Part shown: positions 18,504-27,365 of the stretch, piece after piece
Position numbering within the stretch: the stretch's first letter is position 1
Layout: each line of letters starts with the position of its first letter
Source of the DNA: Blastocatellia bacterium
GTDB lineage: Bacteria; Acidobacteriota; Blastocatellia; UBA7656; JADIYM01
Direction: 5' to 3'
DNA length: 64,000 nucleotides
Assembly (NCBI GenBank): GCA_021463145.1
Contig: JAJTWZ010000011.1
Location: 1 to 64,000, forward strand
Translations under genes and position numbers: made by a program
Notes under the pieces: model-generated
The model's database searches: none
The model's input: the letters and a program-made list of their open reading frames with translations, nothing else
What the model was told of the DNA's origin: nothing

Positions 18504-18619
18504 CTCAGGTCATCCTTCTCCTGGTGCTTGAATCTGCCGGCCCCAGCCCGGCGCGACCACGTCCTTCAGGGAGCGGCCGGCCGGGCTTTGGCTCGGAAAT
18601 CGATCCCGAGTTCCAGCTG

Positions 18620-19267
18620 TTACTTGACGACCGACATAGGAACCGGGTTCGCCTCGCCCATCGCGAACCTGAGCAGCGCGGCGTGCTGCGCCTCGTTGGC
18701 GCCGATTCCAGCGACGACCGGGATGAGGTCCTTGTTCGAGAGCATGCTGAGGACGCCCATATATGCGGATGCAGCCCCGGCTTCCTTGCCGAGCGCGAAC
18801 GTCAACAGGTCCTTCTCGGTCTTGATGCCCGACAGGTCGCCGAGTTCGTACTTCTCCTGGCGCGCGACCGGAGTGCCACCAAGCTGCTTGATCGCATTTT
18901 CCTCGAGCGCCGCGTGCTCCTTGTGCTGCGACTGGAACAGAAGAGCGACGCCCTTCGTGCCCGCCGACAGCAGGCCCGTGGACGCAGCGACGTCATAGGC
19001 GTAGATCGCCTGGTACTCGAGGCCGAGGGCGATGTTGACGATCTTGATGTCTTCCGCGGCGCCGCCGCCGCCCTTGCCCTTCTTATCCTTCTTCTTCTCG
19101 TCCTTCATCATGTCCTGGGCCGAGACTCCGTTGGCCGCAAGCATCGCAAAGGTCGTAGCCGCGCCGGCGAGCATGCCGGCCTTGAGAAAGCCACGGCGGC
19201 CTTTCAGCATTTCACCTACTTCTACGAGCTCATCACTGAGCTTCTCAAACGATTGGTCCAGTTTCAT
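18620..19267 (-). CDS. Tat-exported ferritin-like protein
   Basis: 215 aa from the ATG at 19267, which has a GGAGGAACC ribosome site; the 22-residue upstream extension is unlikely. A twin-arginine motif (RRGFLKAGM) and hydrophobic stretch lie about 24-50, then a Lys/Gly-rich linker. A four-helix ferritin-like domain follows, with candidate carboxylate/His ligands in LEYQAIYAYDVA, SQHKEHAALEENAI, LGKEAGAASAYMG and GANEAQHAALLRFA. Such domains can hold a di-metal centre. Folding before Tat export fits a metal cofactor loaded in the cytoplasm. Enzymatic role unknown. Confidence 0.85.
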   Translation of the reverse strand: MKLDQSFEKLSDELVEVGEMLKGRRGFLKAGMLAGAATTFAMLAANGVSAQDMMKDEKKKDKKGKGGGGAAEDIKIVNIALGLEYQAIYAYDVAASTGLLSAGTKGVALLFQSQHKEHAALEENAIKQLGGTPVARQEKYELGDLSGIKTEKDLLTFALGKEAGAASAYMGVLSMLSNKDLIPVVAGIGANEAQHAALLRFAMGEANPVPMSVVK

Positions 19268-19431
19268 CGGTTCCTCCAGAGGAAATTTGCTGCTTGTTTC
19301 GTGTAACGCCCCCAGCCAGCGTCGCGGATTCATAGCCGGCCCGTCGAAAAATGACGGGCCGAAGGGATCCCGTTACAAGGCGCTCGCTGCTGGTCTCAGC
19401 CGCCTCTACGGGACGAAGTCAGTCGTCGGAT

Positions 19432-20520
19432 CTACCGAAGGTCTGGTCTACGCGACTCCGCAAGCAAGCGCAGGAAGTCGACGACGCGATTCTCAACCCA
19501 ATGGCGGTCTTCAGCCAAGCCATTCTCGGCGTCCGAGGCGGCAACCCAGGCGACGTGTCCGCCGTGCCTCGTCTCGACGAGCCGCACCAGAGGGTTCGAG
19601 TGCGCCGCCCTGCGCACCCGGTCCGTCATCGGAACGAACGGATCGTCGAGCGCATGGATCAACAGTGCCGGTACCGATATCGCGGGAATGACGTGGCGGC
19701 AGCTTGCCCGCTCGTAGTAATCCTCGGAGTCCCTGAACCCGTAAAGCGGCGCGATGAAGCGGTCGTCGTACTCGCGGACCGTGCGCAATCCGCGCAGTCG
19801 CGACACGTCGAATCGGCCGGGAAAATGTTTCTCCTTCAGCAACATGCGCCGCTTCAGACTGCGGACGAATCGTCGCGTGTAGATCCAGTTCGACCGGGAT
19901 TCGAGCGCCTTCGCGGACGCCGACAGGTCTATCGCAGGCGATACGGCGGCCACGCCGAGGAGCGCGCCGGGCGGATCGTCTCCAAACTCGCCTACAGTCT
20001 TCAGCGTCACGTTGCCACCGAGCGAGAACCCGACCACGGCCACTGCCGGCAGTCCTTCGCGATCGACCAGTTCGCGGAGAACCTCGTGGATGTCGCTCGT
20101 CATACCAGAGTGGTAGAGGGTCGGCGAAAGGTGCTCCGTGTTCCCACAGTTCCTGATGTTGAGCCGTACGGCGTTCCAGCCGGCCGCGAGAAGTTTGCCG
20201 GCAGTTCCCAGCATGTACCGAGAAGCGTCGCTACCTTCGAGTCCGTGCACCAGCAGCGCCGTCGGCCGCGACGTACGTGCCGCCTGCCAGTCGCACTTCA
20301 GGAGAACCCTGGTGCCGTCCTCCATTGACACGAACCGGTCTTCCCGGCTGGCGGGCTCCAGGGTGAACGACCGCTTCCAGAAAGCGCCGGCGATAGTCTG
20401 CAGATGGCCCCCAGTGAGTCCGCGAACCGGCTTGAATCGCCAGGACGCGGACTCGACGTCGAATCGGGCCAACGCTCCGCGTATCGCGCCGTCGTGAGTT
20501 GCAAGAGCCTCCGGAATCAC
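19432..20520 (-). CDS. YheT-type alpha/beta hydrolase
   Basis: 362 aa. The family N-terminal FKPVRGLTGGHLQTI, the oxyanion HGLEGS, the nucleophile elbow GFSLGGN (Ser), the late Asp in LIHALDDPFVP and the His in RHGGHVAWV form a full alpha/beta-hydrolase triad. No signal peptide is seen. The substrate of YheT-like proteins is not settled. The start is GTG at 20520 without a ribosome site; a later start is possible because the family core begins near residue 28. Confidence 0.88.
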   Translation of the reverse strand: MIPEALATHDGAIRGALARFDVESASWRFKPVRGLTGGHLQTIAGAFWKRSFTLEPASREDRFVSMEDGTRVLLKCDWQAARTSRPTALLVHGLEGSDASRYMLGTAGKLLAAGWNAVRLNIRNCGNTEHLSPTLYHSGMTSDIHEVLRELVDREGLPAVAVVGFSLGGNVTLKTVGEFGDDPPGALLGVAAVSPAIDLSASAKALESRSNWIYTRRFVRSLKRRMLLKEKHFPGRFDVSRLRGLRTVREYDDRFIAPLYGFRDSEDYYERASCRHVIPAISVPALLIHALDDPFVPMTDRVRRAAHSNPLVRLVETRHGGHVAWVAASDAENGLAEDRHWVENRVVDFLRLLAESRRPDLR

Positions 20521-20678
20521 GCGACGGATACTGCCACGGTCATTTCGACTCGCAAAGCCGTACGGCCGAGCAGTAGACTTCGGCCGGAGAAAGCAACGTC
20601 ACCCCGGAAAGTGCGCGTCAGAGCCTTGGCTTCCGGATCAGATGGAACGAGCGGGTTGTTGGAGACGTTCGGGACGAT

Positions 20679-21596
20679 ATGTTCGATCAACTGAGCACGC
20701 CCAAGTCCAGGTTTCCCATCATTCTGGTTGGGTCCGTCGCCCTTCATTCGGGAATGCTGGGTCTGCTGTTCGTCGGGTGGGTCTGGGGAATCGCACTCAA
20801 GTTCGGCGAACTGCGCTTCGAGGACGGTGGAGAGTCGACCGTGAAGGTAGCGATGCTAGATCGCTCGAAGCCGCTCTACATGCCACCTGGCTTCTACGCA
20901 ATCGCAAAACCGCCCGAGAAGGTCGAGAAGCCGGCCGATCCCGACGAGCAGGCTGGCAAGGCCGACGAGAAGGACGCTCCAAAGGCCTCGGACGAGGACG
21001 GCAGGAAGGACGGCGCCGAGGACGGAGAAAAAAAGGGCGAGGATCCGAAGCCCGTTGGCCAGCCGAAGTTCGGCGTCATGGGAGGCGGGCCTCTCAAGCC
21101 CCACCTGAAGCAGATTTACGAAGCCCACGAACGCGGGCTGATCGCCGCCGACAATTTCACCGTTACCGTGACGTGCCGTGCATTGGCCGACGGCTCGCTG
21201 GCCGACATCCGAATCGCCCAGTCGTCCGGTGAGCGACTGATCGACGAAACGGCGGTCAACATATTGAAGGAGATCAGCAACCAGCACGCCCTGGCGCCGC
21301 TGTCGACGCTGAGCTCCCTGTCCCTTACGCTCCAGAAGGACTCGTCGACGACTGCACTGTCCGCGGTCGGTTTTTCCGAGGATCCCGACAGGAGCGCTAC
21401 GATGGCTCGCGAGCTCGGGCTGGTCAAGACACTCTCGCGATTCAAGATGAAGAACGACGATCAGATGGAACTGCTCAACAGCGTGCAGATCTCGCAGTCT
21501 GGAAACCGTGTGACGGTGCGCGCCGAACTGCCGAACTCGAAGGCGGGCGACATGATGACGCGGAGCTTCGGGTCGACGGCAAGGGCCGGAACGTAA
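20679..21596 (+). CDS. TonB-like energy-transducer domain protein
   Basis: 305 aa. One N-terminal TM helix (about 13-40, IILVGSVALHSGMLGLLFVGWVW) is followed by a charged Pro/Lys/Glu/Asp linker (about 75-125). A periplasmic domain follows whose VTVTCRALADGSLADIRIAQSSGERLIDETAVNIL looks like the TonB C-terminal fold. The extra 100 residues after it are unlike classical TonB. No ExbB/ExbD genes are adjacent. A TonB or TolA-like envelope-spanning role is inferred. Confidence 0.6.
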   Translation: MFDQLSTPKSRFPIILVGSVALHSGMLGLLFVGWVWGIALKFGELRFEDGGESTVKVAMLDRSKPLYMPPGFYAIAKPPEKVEKPADPDEQAGKADEKDAPKASDEDGRKDGAEDGEKKGEDPKPVGQPKFGVMGGGPLKPHLKQIYEAHERGLIAADNFTVTVTCRALADGSLADIRIAQSSGERLIDETAVNILKEISNQHALAPLSTLSSLSLTLQKDSSTTALSAVGFSEDPDRSATMARELGLVKTLSRFKMKNDDQMELLNSVQISQSGNRVTVRAELPNSKAGDMMTRSFGSTARAGT

Positions 21597-21767
21597 ACGA
21601 AGCCAGGAACAGGGCCGGAAGGCCGATCGGGATTGTCGCGGGGCTGCTCCCGGGATGTCCTCCCCGATGAGCAGCGGCCAGGCCCAAGTCGGCTGGTTAT
21701 TACCGTCGGATAGCGTAACCGTCTGGAAAGCCCCAATTCCTGCCTGCCGCGCCTGTTGAATCTACCT

Positions 21768-23492
21768 TCAGTCCCCGGCGACGGCCGCGGGCTCGGGCAG
21801 ATCCGCTGTCCTCCGCATAGCGCTCGCGTCGACCATGTTCAGGCCCTTTACGGTCTCGAAGCCCGGTACGATCTCTTTCTCGAATGGCTTCATCCCGGCC
21901 TTGTTGCGCTTGATGCCAGAAAAGTCGAGATACATGTGCTTGCGCATGAGCCGCTCCGGGAATCCTCCGAGCCGGTAGAGCGGGTACTTGATGCCCTGGC
22001 CGAAAAGCTTCCGTCCGAGCATCCGGTAATAGAGAGGTATGCCCATCGAGTACTTGTATCGCTCGAGCGTTCCACCGCGGTAAAACTCGAGGTTGTACTT
22101 CCAGCACGTGAAGAAGAACTCCCACTGCAAATCGCTCATTTCAATAAGCTTCGCGCTGTCCTTCTTCTGCATCCGCGTGTTCTCGAGCGGCACGAACCAG
22201 GTCGGCACGTACATTCCCTTCGAATCCCGCAGATCGAAGAGCATGTCGAGCGACAGTTTCGTGTCTTCGTCCGTCTCGCCAGGCAGCCCGATGATGAACG
22301 TGTTGAACGGATACCAGTTGTGCCGGTTTAGGATCTCCATGCCCTTCAGCACCACGTCTCGCCACTGATAGGCCTTGTACGGGTATGCCTTCCCCTTCAT
22401 GAACTGCTCGAAGAGGCGCGGCGATCCGGTCTCGAGCCCGATGATCGGGTCCGTGATGCACTTGTTCGGATCCGTCGACTCGTCGTGTTTCAGGTGCGAG
22501 TACGGCACCGTCAGCGGCGTGAGCCGCTCGATGACGGTCGGGTCCTTCACGACCGGCGCCATCGTGATGTGCGTCAGCTGAATCGTCTCGAGCCCTTCGA
22601 CGGCGAGCACGGCTCTGAACATCCGCTCGAGCGCGTCCGTGTTCGTGCCGAAGTTCGGCAGTTGCTCGTAGAGGAACATGTCCTCCGACGTGAGCATTAC
22701 TTCCGTCGCGCCTTCCGACACGTTCACCCGCGTGCTCTCGACAATGTGATCGAGCGGGAACGACCGCCCGACCTTCGTCGCTGGCGAGCAGAACTGGCAA
22801 CCTCGGCCGCACCCGCGAGTAATTTCGACGACGCCGAACGTCGATCGGTGCCGGACGACCGGGATCTCGTCTATCGTCGGCTGCATCGCCTTAGGAATCT
22901 TCACGATGCGCTCGAGCGACGGATCGCCGTCCAGTATCCGCCTGAAGAGGTCGCTGAAGACCCGCTCTATTTCGCCGTCGATGAGGTAGTCGATGTTGAA
23001 CTCGTCGAGCCGATTCGCCTTTTCGAGCTGCCAGCCGCCGGGACCGCCGACGACGATCTTCGGCTTGTGCTTCGCGAGAATCGGGTGGTTGACGATCTTC
23101 AGAAACTCGGCCGCGTTGAGCGGCATCAGGTTCTCGCCACCGAGCTTGGAGTAGACGTCGGTCGCGTAGGAGATTCCGAGCGGATTGTGCGCGTGGATCG
23201 CGACGACCTTCGTCTCGGGCCCCACGAACCTGTCCAGGTTCTCGTAGTAGCACACGACGACGTCGTCCTCGCCGTAATCGCGCAACAGCAGGGTCTCGAC
23301 CATCCGCAACCCGTTCGGCACGTACTTGGCACGCCCGTCCGGCCACGAATCGTTCACCATCGAAGCCGGATTGATGAAGGTCTTGCTGTACTTGAAGGGG
23401 ATGGTGGCCGAAAGCATCTGCTGCCAGACGCTGTGCTTGAACTCACTTGCTTCCGTCGAAGACGCTGTCAGTACGATCTTGGGTGAACCCAC
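21768..23492 (-). CDS. B12-binding-type radical SAM protein
   Basis: 574 aa from a GTG at 23492 with GGAGGAG six bases upstream. The first 230 residues look like a cobalamin-binding/Rossmann region (VVVGGPGGWQLEKANRLDEFNIDYLIDGE). The radical SAM core has CGRGCQFC (CxxxCxxC cluster motif) and a later FIIGLPGETDEDTKLSLD. The long C-terminal part has amphipathic segments and many aromatic residues. The layout resembles B12-radical SAM methylases or anaerobic cyclases, but no pathway genes adjoin, so the substrate is unknown. It is divergent from the GNAT gene. Confidence 0.87.
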   Translation of the reverse strand: MGSPKIVLTASSTEASEFKHSVWQQMLSATIPFKYSKTFINPASMVNDSWPDGRAKYVPNGLRMVETLLLRDYGEDDVVVCYYENLDRFVGPETKVVAIHAHNPLGISYATDVYSKLGGENLMPLNAAEFLKIVNHPILAKHKPKIVVGGPGGWQLEKANRLDEFNIDYLIDGEIERVFSDLFRRILDGDPSLERIVKIPKAMQPTIDEIPVVRHRSTFGVVEITRGCGRGCQFCSPATKVGRSFPLDHIVESTRVNVSEGATEVMLTSEDMFLYEQLPNFGTNTDALERMFRAVLAVEGLETIQLTHITMAPVVKDPTVIERLTPLTVPYSHLKHDESTDPNKCITDPIIGLETGSPRLFEQFMKGKAYPYKAYQWRDVVLKGMEILNRHNWYPFNTFIIGLPGETDEDTKLSLDMLFDLRDSKGMYVPTWFVPLENTRMQKKDSAKLIEMSDLQWEFFFTCWKYNLEFYRGGTLERYKYSMGIPLYYRMLGRKLFGQGIKYPLYRLGGFPERLMRKHMYLDFSGIKRNKAGMKPFEKEIVPGFETVKGLNMVDASAMRRTADLPEPAAVAGD

Positions 23493-23725
23493 AAGTGACT
23501 CCTCCGTCCGATTGTCCTTTCCTGCACACTGGTCAGCCTCCAACCGCCAGCCTTTCGAGTCGTCGTCGCCGCCATGCGAACAATCCCGAAGTCGTGCTTC
23601 TCGATCAAGCGACTTAGGGTACACCACGGCCCAATGCGCGAACAATTCCTTTAAGATGTGACGATCGGCGCAAATTACACAGCCCGCTTGCGATCTGGGA
23701 GCGGCGTGACGGAGGATCCAGCCCG

Positions 23726-24247
23726 ATGGCTACGCTCACTACTACCGTCACCTATCTCGAGATGGACGATCCGGCCGCGCTCGACGGCGGCAAGGTCGAC
23801 GATCCGGCAGTCGGACTTACCGAGGTCCGAAACTGCACCGTCTCTTTCTATCGATTCCTCTACGGCGAAGTTGGAAAGAACTGGAACTGGGTTGAGCGTC
23901 GCCGGTGGACAGACGAACGACTGGCCGAACTGCTGGCCTCGCCCCAGGTCGGAATCTGGGTGCTGACGGTCGATGGATGCCCGGCCGGCTACGTCGAGTT
24001 GTTGCGGGACGACGACGATGGTGTGGAAATAGCTTATTTCGGTCTGATGCCGGAATTTACGGGCCGCCGGCTCGGCAAGCATCTGCTGACAGTGGCCGTC
24101 GAGAAGGCCTGGGCTTTCGAACCGCGGCCCCGCCGGGTCTGGCTGCACACGTGCACGCTTGACGCGCCCCAGGCTCTGCCGAACTACATCGCCCGTGGAT
24201 TCAGGGTGTACAAGACCGAAGAAGAAGCGATCGAGACGATCGACTGA
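23726..24247 (+). CDS. GNAT-family N-acetyltransferase
   Basis: 173 aa with a CGGAGGATCC ribosome site. The acetyl-CoA motif A is present as IAYFGLMPEFTGRRLGKHLLTVAVEKAW, and motif B as VWLHTCTLDAPQALPNYIARGFRVYK. This resembles small amino-acid or aminoglycoside-like acetyltransferases, but the acceptor cannot be told. It stands alone, divergent from the radical SAM gene. Confidence 0.88.
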   Translation: MATLTTTVTYLEMDDPAALDGGKVDDPAVGLTEVRNCTVSFYRFLYGEVGKNWNWVERRRWTDERLAELLASPQVGIWVLTVDGCPAGYVELLRDDDDGVEIAYFGLMPEFTGRRLGKHLLTVAVEKAWAFEPRPRRVWLHTCTLDAPQALPNYIARGFRVYKTEEEAIETID

Positions 24248-24437
24248 AGCCTCCGCCCGGAGCAGTGCGGCCGCGCCAGGCTCGTGGAGTCGCCGCGGTG
24301 CGCGAGCTTCGGAGAACTCTCGCAGTATTCGCGAGATCCGTCCGATGACGCGTCACGGCAGTCCACGGCCGTCGAGGTCCCTGCCCTTCGCCCTGTTGTA
24401 CAATGCCCCGCGCTCGATCCTCGCTCCGGACAACCCT

Positions 24438-25853
24438 ATGGACCAACCCGTCTCCCAGGTCGACGATCTCGTCGACGACGAGCTCGACAACGCCAGCGAC
24501 GAAGTCCGCAGGCTCGTCTGCCCCATATGCCGGCGCGGCGTATCGCCAGTCGAATTGCTATCTGCAAACGTCCTCAGCGAGGCCGTAGTCTCGATAGTTG
24601 GGGCCAACAACCCGTCGTGGCGCGTTCAGCTCGGAATCTGCCGTCGATGCGCAGAACGCTTTGGCGAAGCCCACGACAGACTTCGCCGCGCATACCCCGG
24701 CTTTGGCCACCGCGAGTACAAGATCCTTCCGACGGCGATGCGTCTCGGCGCTTCGGCTCAGTACACCGGCCGCGGCGTCACGATGGCGTTCCTCGATTCG
24801 GGCTTCTACGCCCATCCCGATCTGATCGAGCCCCGGAATCGGATCCTCAAGTACGCCGACATCACGAATCCGCGCGCCCGGGACTCCGCGCTCTACGAAC
24901 CGAACGTTTCGAGCTGGCACGGGATGATGACGTCTGTCGTGGCGTGCGGAAACGGTCATCTCTCGAACGGCCTGTACAGAGGAATCGCATCGGACGCCAA
25001 TCTGGTCCTAGTAAAGGTCGGGGAATCGCGGAGGATTCTCCACGACGACATCCGCAGGGGTGTCGAGTGGGTGATCCGCAACCGCGAGAAGTACGACATT
25101 CGAATCGTGAATATCAGTTGCGGCGGCGACTACGAGGCCTCCTACCTGGACGATGCGCTCTCGCAGGCAGTCGAGCGCGCCACGCGCGACGGTATCCTCG
25201 TCTGCGCCGCGGTCGGTAACGCCGGCCACGCGAGCGACCACGCTGTCGTGCCTCCGGCCTCGGCGCCATCCGTTCTCACCGTCGGAGGAATCGACGACAA
25301 GAATCGGCTGGAGTTTGCCGACTACGACATGTATCACTCGAGCTACGGGCCCACTGTCGACGGGCTTCAGAAACCCGAAGTGGTCGCTCCGGGGATCTGG
25401 GTTGCCGCGCCAATCCTGCCCGGCACGCCGACGGCCGATCAGGCCGCTTTCTACTCCGCGCTTGCTTCGTCGACCGATGCCACGCTCCGCGCCGTCATCG
25501 CGGCGCACCCGGGCGTCGACGAAGACTTCGACGCCGCGCTCGGCCTCGACAACTACCTCATCCGGCACCTCGTGGAGATCAAACTCCGCGACAATGCGGT
25601 CATCTCCGGCTCGTACAAACACGTCGACGGCACGAGTTTCTCGTCGCCGATCGTCGCTTCGATCGCGGCCCAGATCATCGAGGCGAACCCGGCGCTCAGG
25701 CCGCAACAGATAAAGTCGACGCTCGTCCGGACCGCGACGCGGATGCCGCACGTGCCAGTCGACAGGCAGGGCTGGGGCGTCGTGAATCCGAAGCGCGCGG
25801 TTTTGCGAGCACTTCGCACCGGCGCCTATGCGACGCCTATTTTGGAGGACTGA
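24438..25853 (+). CDS. Cytosolic zinc-ribbon subtilisin-like protease (S8)
   Basis: 471 aa from the ATG at 24438; a TACAAT box at 24399-24404 argues against longer upstream starts. There is no signal peptide. A four-Cys knuckle (CPIC at 28-31, CRRC at 68-71) precedes the S8 domain. Catalytic residues are Asp120 (FLDSG), His161 (SWHGMM), Asn261 (VGNAG) and Ser400 (DGTSFSSP). A segment of about 70 residues (325-395) is inserted just before the serine motif. An intracellular, metal-anchored regulatory protease is inferred. It is followed after 6 nt by an unrecognised acidic protein. Confidence 0.9.
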   Translation: MDQPVSQVDDLVDDELDNASDEVRRLVCPICRRGVSPVELLSANVLSEAVVSIVGANNPSWRVQLGICRRCAERFGEAHDRLRRAYPGFGHREYKILPTAMRLGASAQYTGRGVTMAFLDSGFYAHPDLIEPRNRILKYADITNPRARDSALYEPNVSSWHGMMTSVVACGNGHLSNGLYRGIASDANLVLVKVGESRRILHDDIRRGVEWVIRNREKYDIRIVNISCGGDYEASYLDDALSQAVERATRDGILVCAAVGNAGHASDHAVVPPASAPSVLTVGGIDDKNRLEFADYDMYHSSYGPTVDGLQKPEVVAPGIWVAAPILPGTPTADQAAFYSALASSTDATLRAVIAAHPGVDEDFDAALGLDNYLIRHLVEIKLRDNAVISGSYKHVDGTSFSSPIVASIAAQIIEANPALRPQQIKSTLVRTATRMPHVPVDRQGWGVVNPKRAVLRALRTGAYATPILED

Positions 25854-25859
25854 CCTTTC

Positions 25860-27215
25860 GTGAACGTCATCCGATTTCCGGGCGGGCGCGGCCCGAGCGA
25901 CCGCTCGAAGGTGGTGAATCTTGCCGTTCACCTCAAACAGCGGCTCATCAGCTTCGTCGTTGCAGGAGGTATGCGCCCGCTGTTCGTCGAGTCGATCGAA
26001 GACAACGAGGTCGAGTTCTCGGACGAGGACGAACGGATCGAGTTCACCGACTGGTTCATATTCGAATGGGAAGACGTCGACGGATCGACGACCATAGAAC
26101 GGTTTCTTTCCTCGAATGACGACCTCGCAACCAACGAACGCGAAATGTTGCAGGCGTGGAACGACGGCTCGATCGAAAACATCTTCCGCGTGGCGGACCT
26201 GCGCGGAGGCTTCGTCGAGTTCGGCGACGCGTTCGGAAATCTATATCGCGCCGTTCCAACCTCCTGCGAGACGGACGATCTGGGGTTCGAGATCGGCGAC
26301 GTAGTCTCGACGAGAATCCTGCCCGTCGGCGACTTCTACGTGCTGTCCGGAATCCAGAAGCGCTTCGATGTGGACGGGTCCGAAATTCTCGATCCGGACG
26401 TGACGGACTCGGAGACAGAAGATGAGCTCGCGGAACTGCTGGCGGAAGAGCGGCGGCTGACCGAAAACGAAGTCGACCATCTGCTCGAGTACGACGTTCG
26501 CGACTTCAAGGAAGGAACTCTTGGCCGATTCGCGCGCGAGTACCTCGACAGAATTTTCGAAACCCTGCCGGAGCAGGACTACGAGGCCGAAGCCCGCGCG
26601 CTCGACGCACTCGTGACGTTCAACGACGAGATCGGGCCGGACCGCCCGAACGATCTGCGGGGCGACGACATCCTCGAGTTCTTTGCGCTCTGGTATCCGC
26701 GTCAGTGGCACGACCTCGACGATGGCTCCGCAAAGAACGCGCTCACTTCCATCCGGAGGTTCCTGCGTTACCTCGACACAGTGCTTGGCACGTCCGTCGG
26801 GACCGAGTACGTACGCGACGTCCTGCCGCAACTCTACGATCTGCCCCGTTGCGTGAAGGCGACGTCCATCCTCGTTGCCACTGGTCAGGACCGCGACACG
26901 GAGGAAGCGCTCGACTCGCTGATCGACGGCACTGCAACCGACGTTTCCGACATTATCGAGGGAATTTTCGACGTTTCCGGCGTCGACGCATCGACCGTGA
27001 CCCTGTCGAGCCCGCCATTCAATCCCGAGGACTATCCCGGCGAACCGACGGCCTTCGTCGTGCAGGTGCCCGACGCAGCCGTCGGCCTTGTCGCGATTGG
27101 CGACTTCGTGGAATGCATCGTCGTCGAGATCGCGGGAACCTGGTCGCTTGCCGGTGTTCGCGGGGTTTATCCATCAGCGGCCCGGGCCTTCCTGTCGCGC
27201 GCCGAGCCCGGTTGA
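25860..27215 (+). CDS. Acidic protein of unknown function, paired with the subtilase
   Basis: 451 aa from a GTG 6 nt after the subtilase stop; GGAGG at 25844-25848 lies inside the subtilase tail. It is very rich in Asp and Glu and has no signal peptide or TM helix. The N-terminal 180 residues and C-terminal 90 residues look beta-rich, the middle (about 190-370) helical. Motifs of known enzymes were not recognised. Tight spacing suggests it is a substrate, inhibitor or adaptor of the protease, which is inference only. Confidence 0.72.
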   Translation: MNVIRFPGGRGPSDRSKVVNLAVHLKQRLISFVVAGGMRPLFVESIEDNEVEFSDEDERIEFTDWFIFEWEDVDGSTTIERFLSSNDDLATNEREMLQAWNDGSIENIFRVADLRGGFVEFGDAFGNLYRAVPTSCETDDLGFEIGDVVSTRILPVGDFYVLSGIQKRFDVDGSEILDPDVTDSETEDELAELLAEERRLTENEVDHLLEYDVRDFKEGTLGRFAREYLDRIFETLPEQDYEAEARALDALVTFNDEIGPDRPNDLRGDDILEFFALWYPRQWHDLDDGSAKNALTSIRRFLRYLDTVLGTSVGTEYVRDVLPQLYDLPRCVKATSILVATGQDRDTEEALDSLIDGTATDVSDIIEGIFDVSGVDASTVTLSSPPFNPEDYPGEPTAFVVQVPDAAVGLVAIGDFVECIVVEIAGTWSLAGVRGVYPSAARAFLSRAEPG

Positions 27216-27365
27216 TCTGCTGGCGTATCCGCGCCCGCCAATCGAGCCTCCATGCATTGGTGAGTCCGGAGTTGGAAGTGCGCGACTTCTGCGGTCTTTT
27301 CCTCCCGTGAGCGCGTCGAAAGGCGGCGTCGAAGTTACTCAGCGGGAGTTGAAGCAACCACGGCA

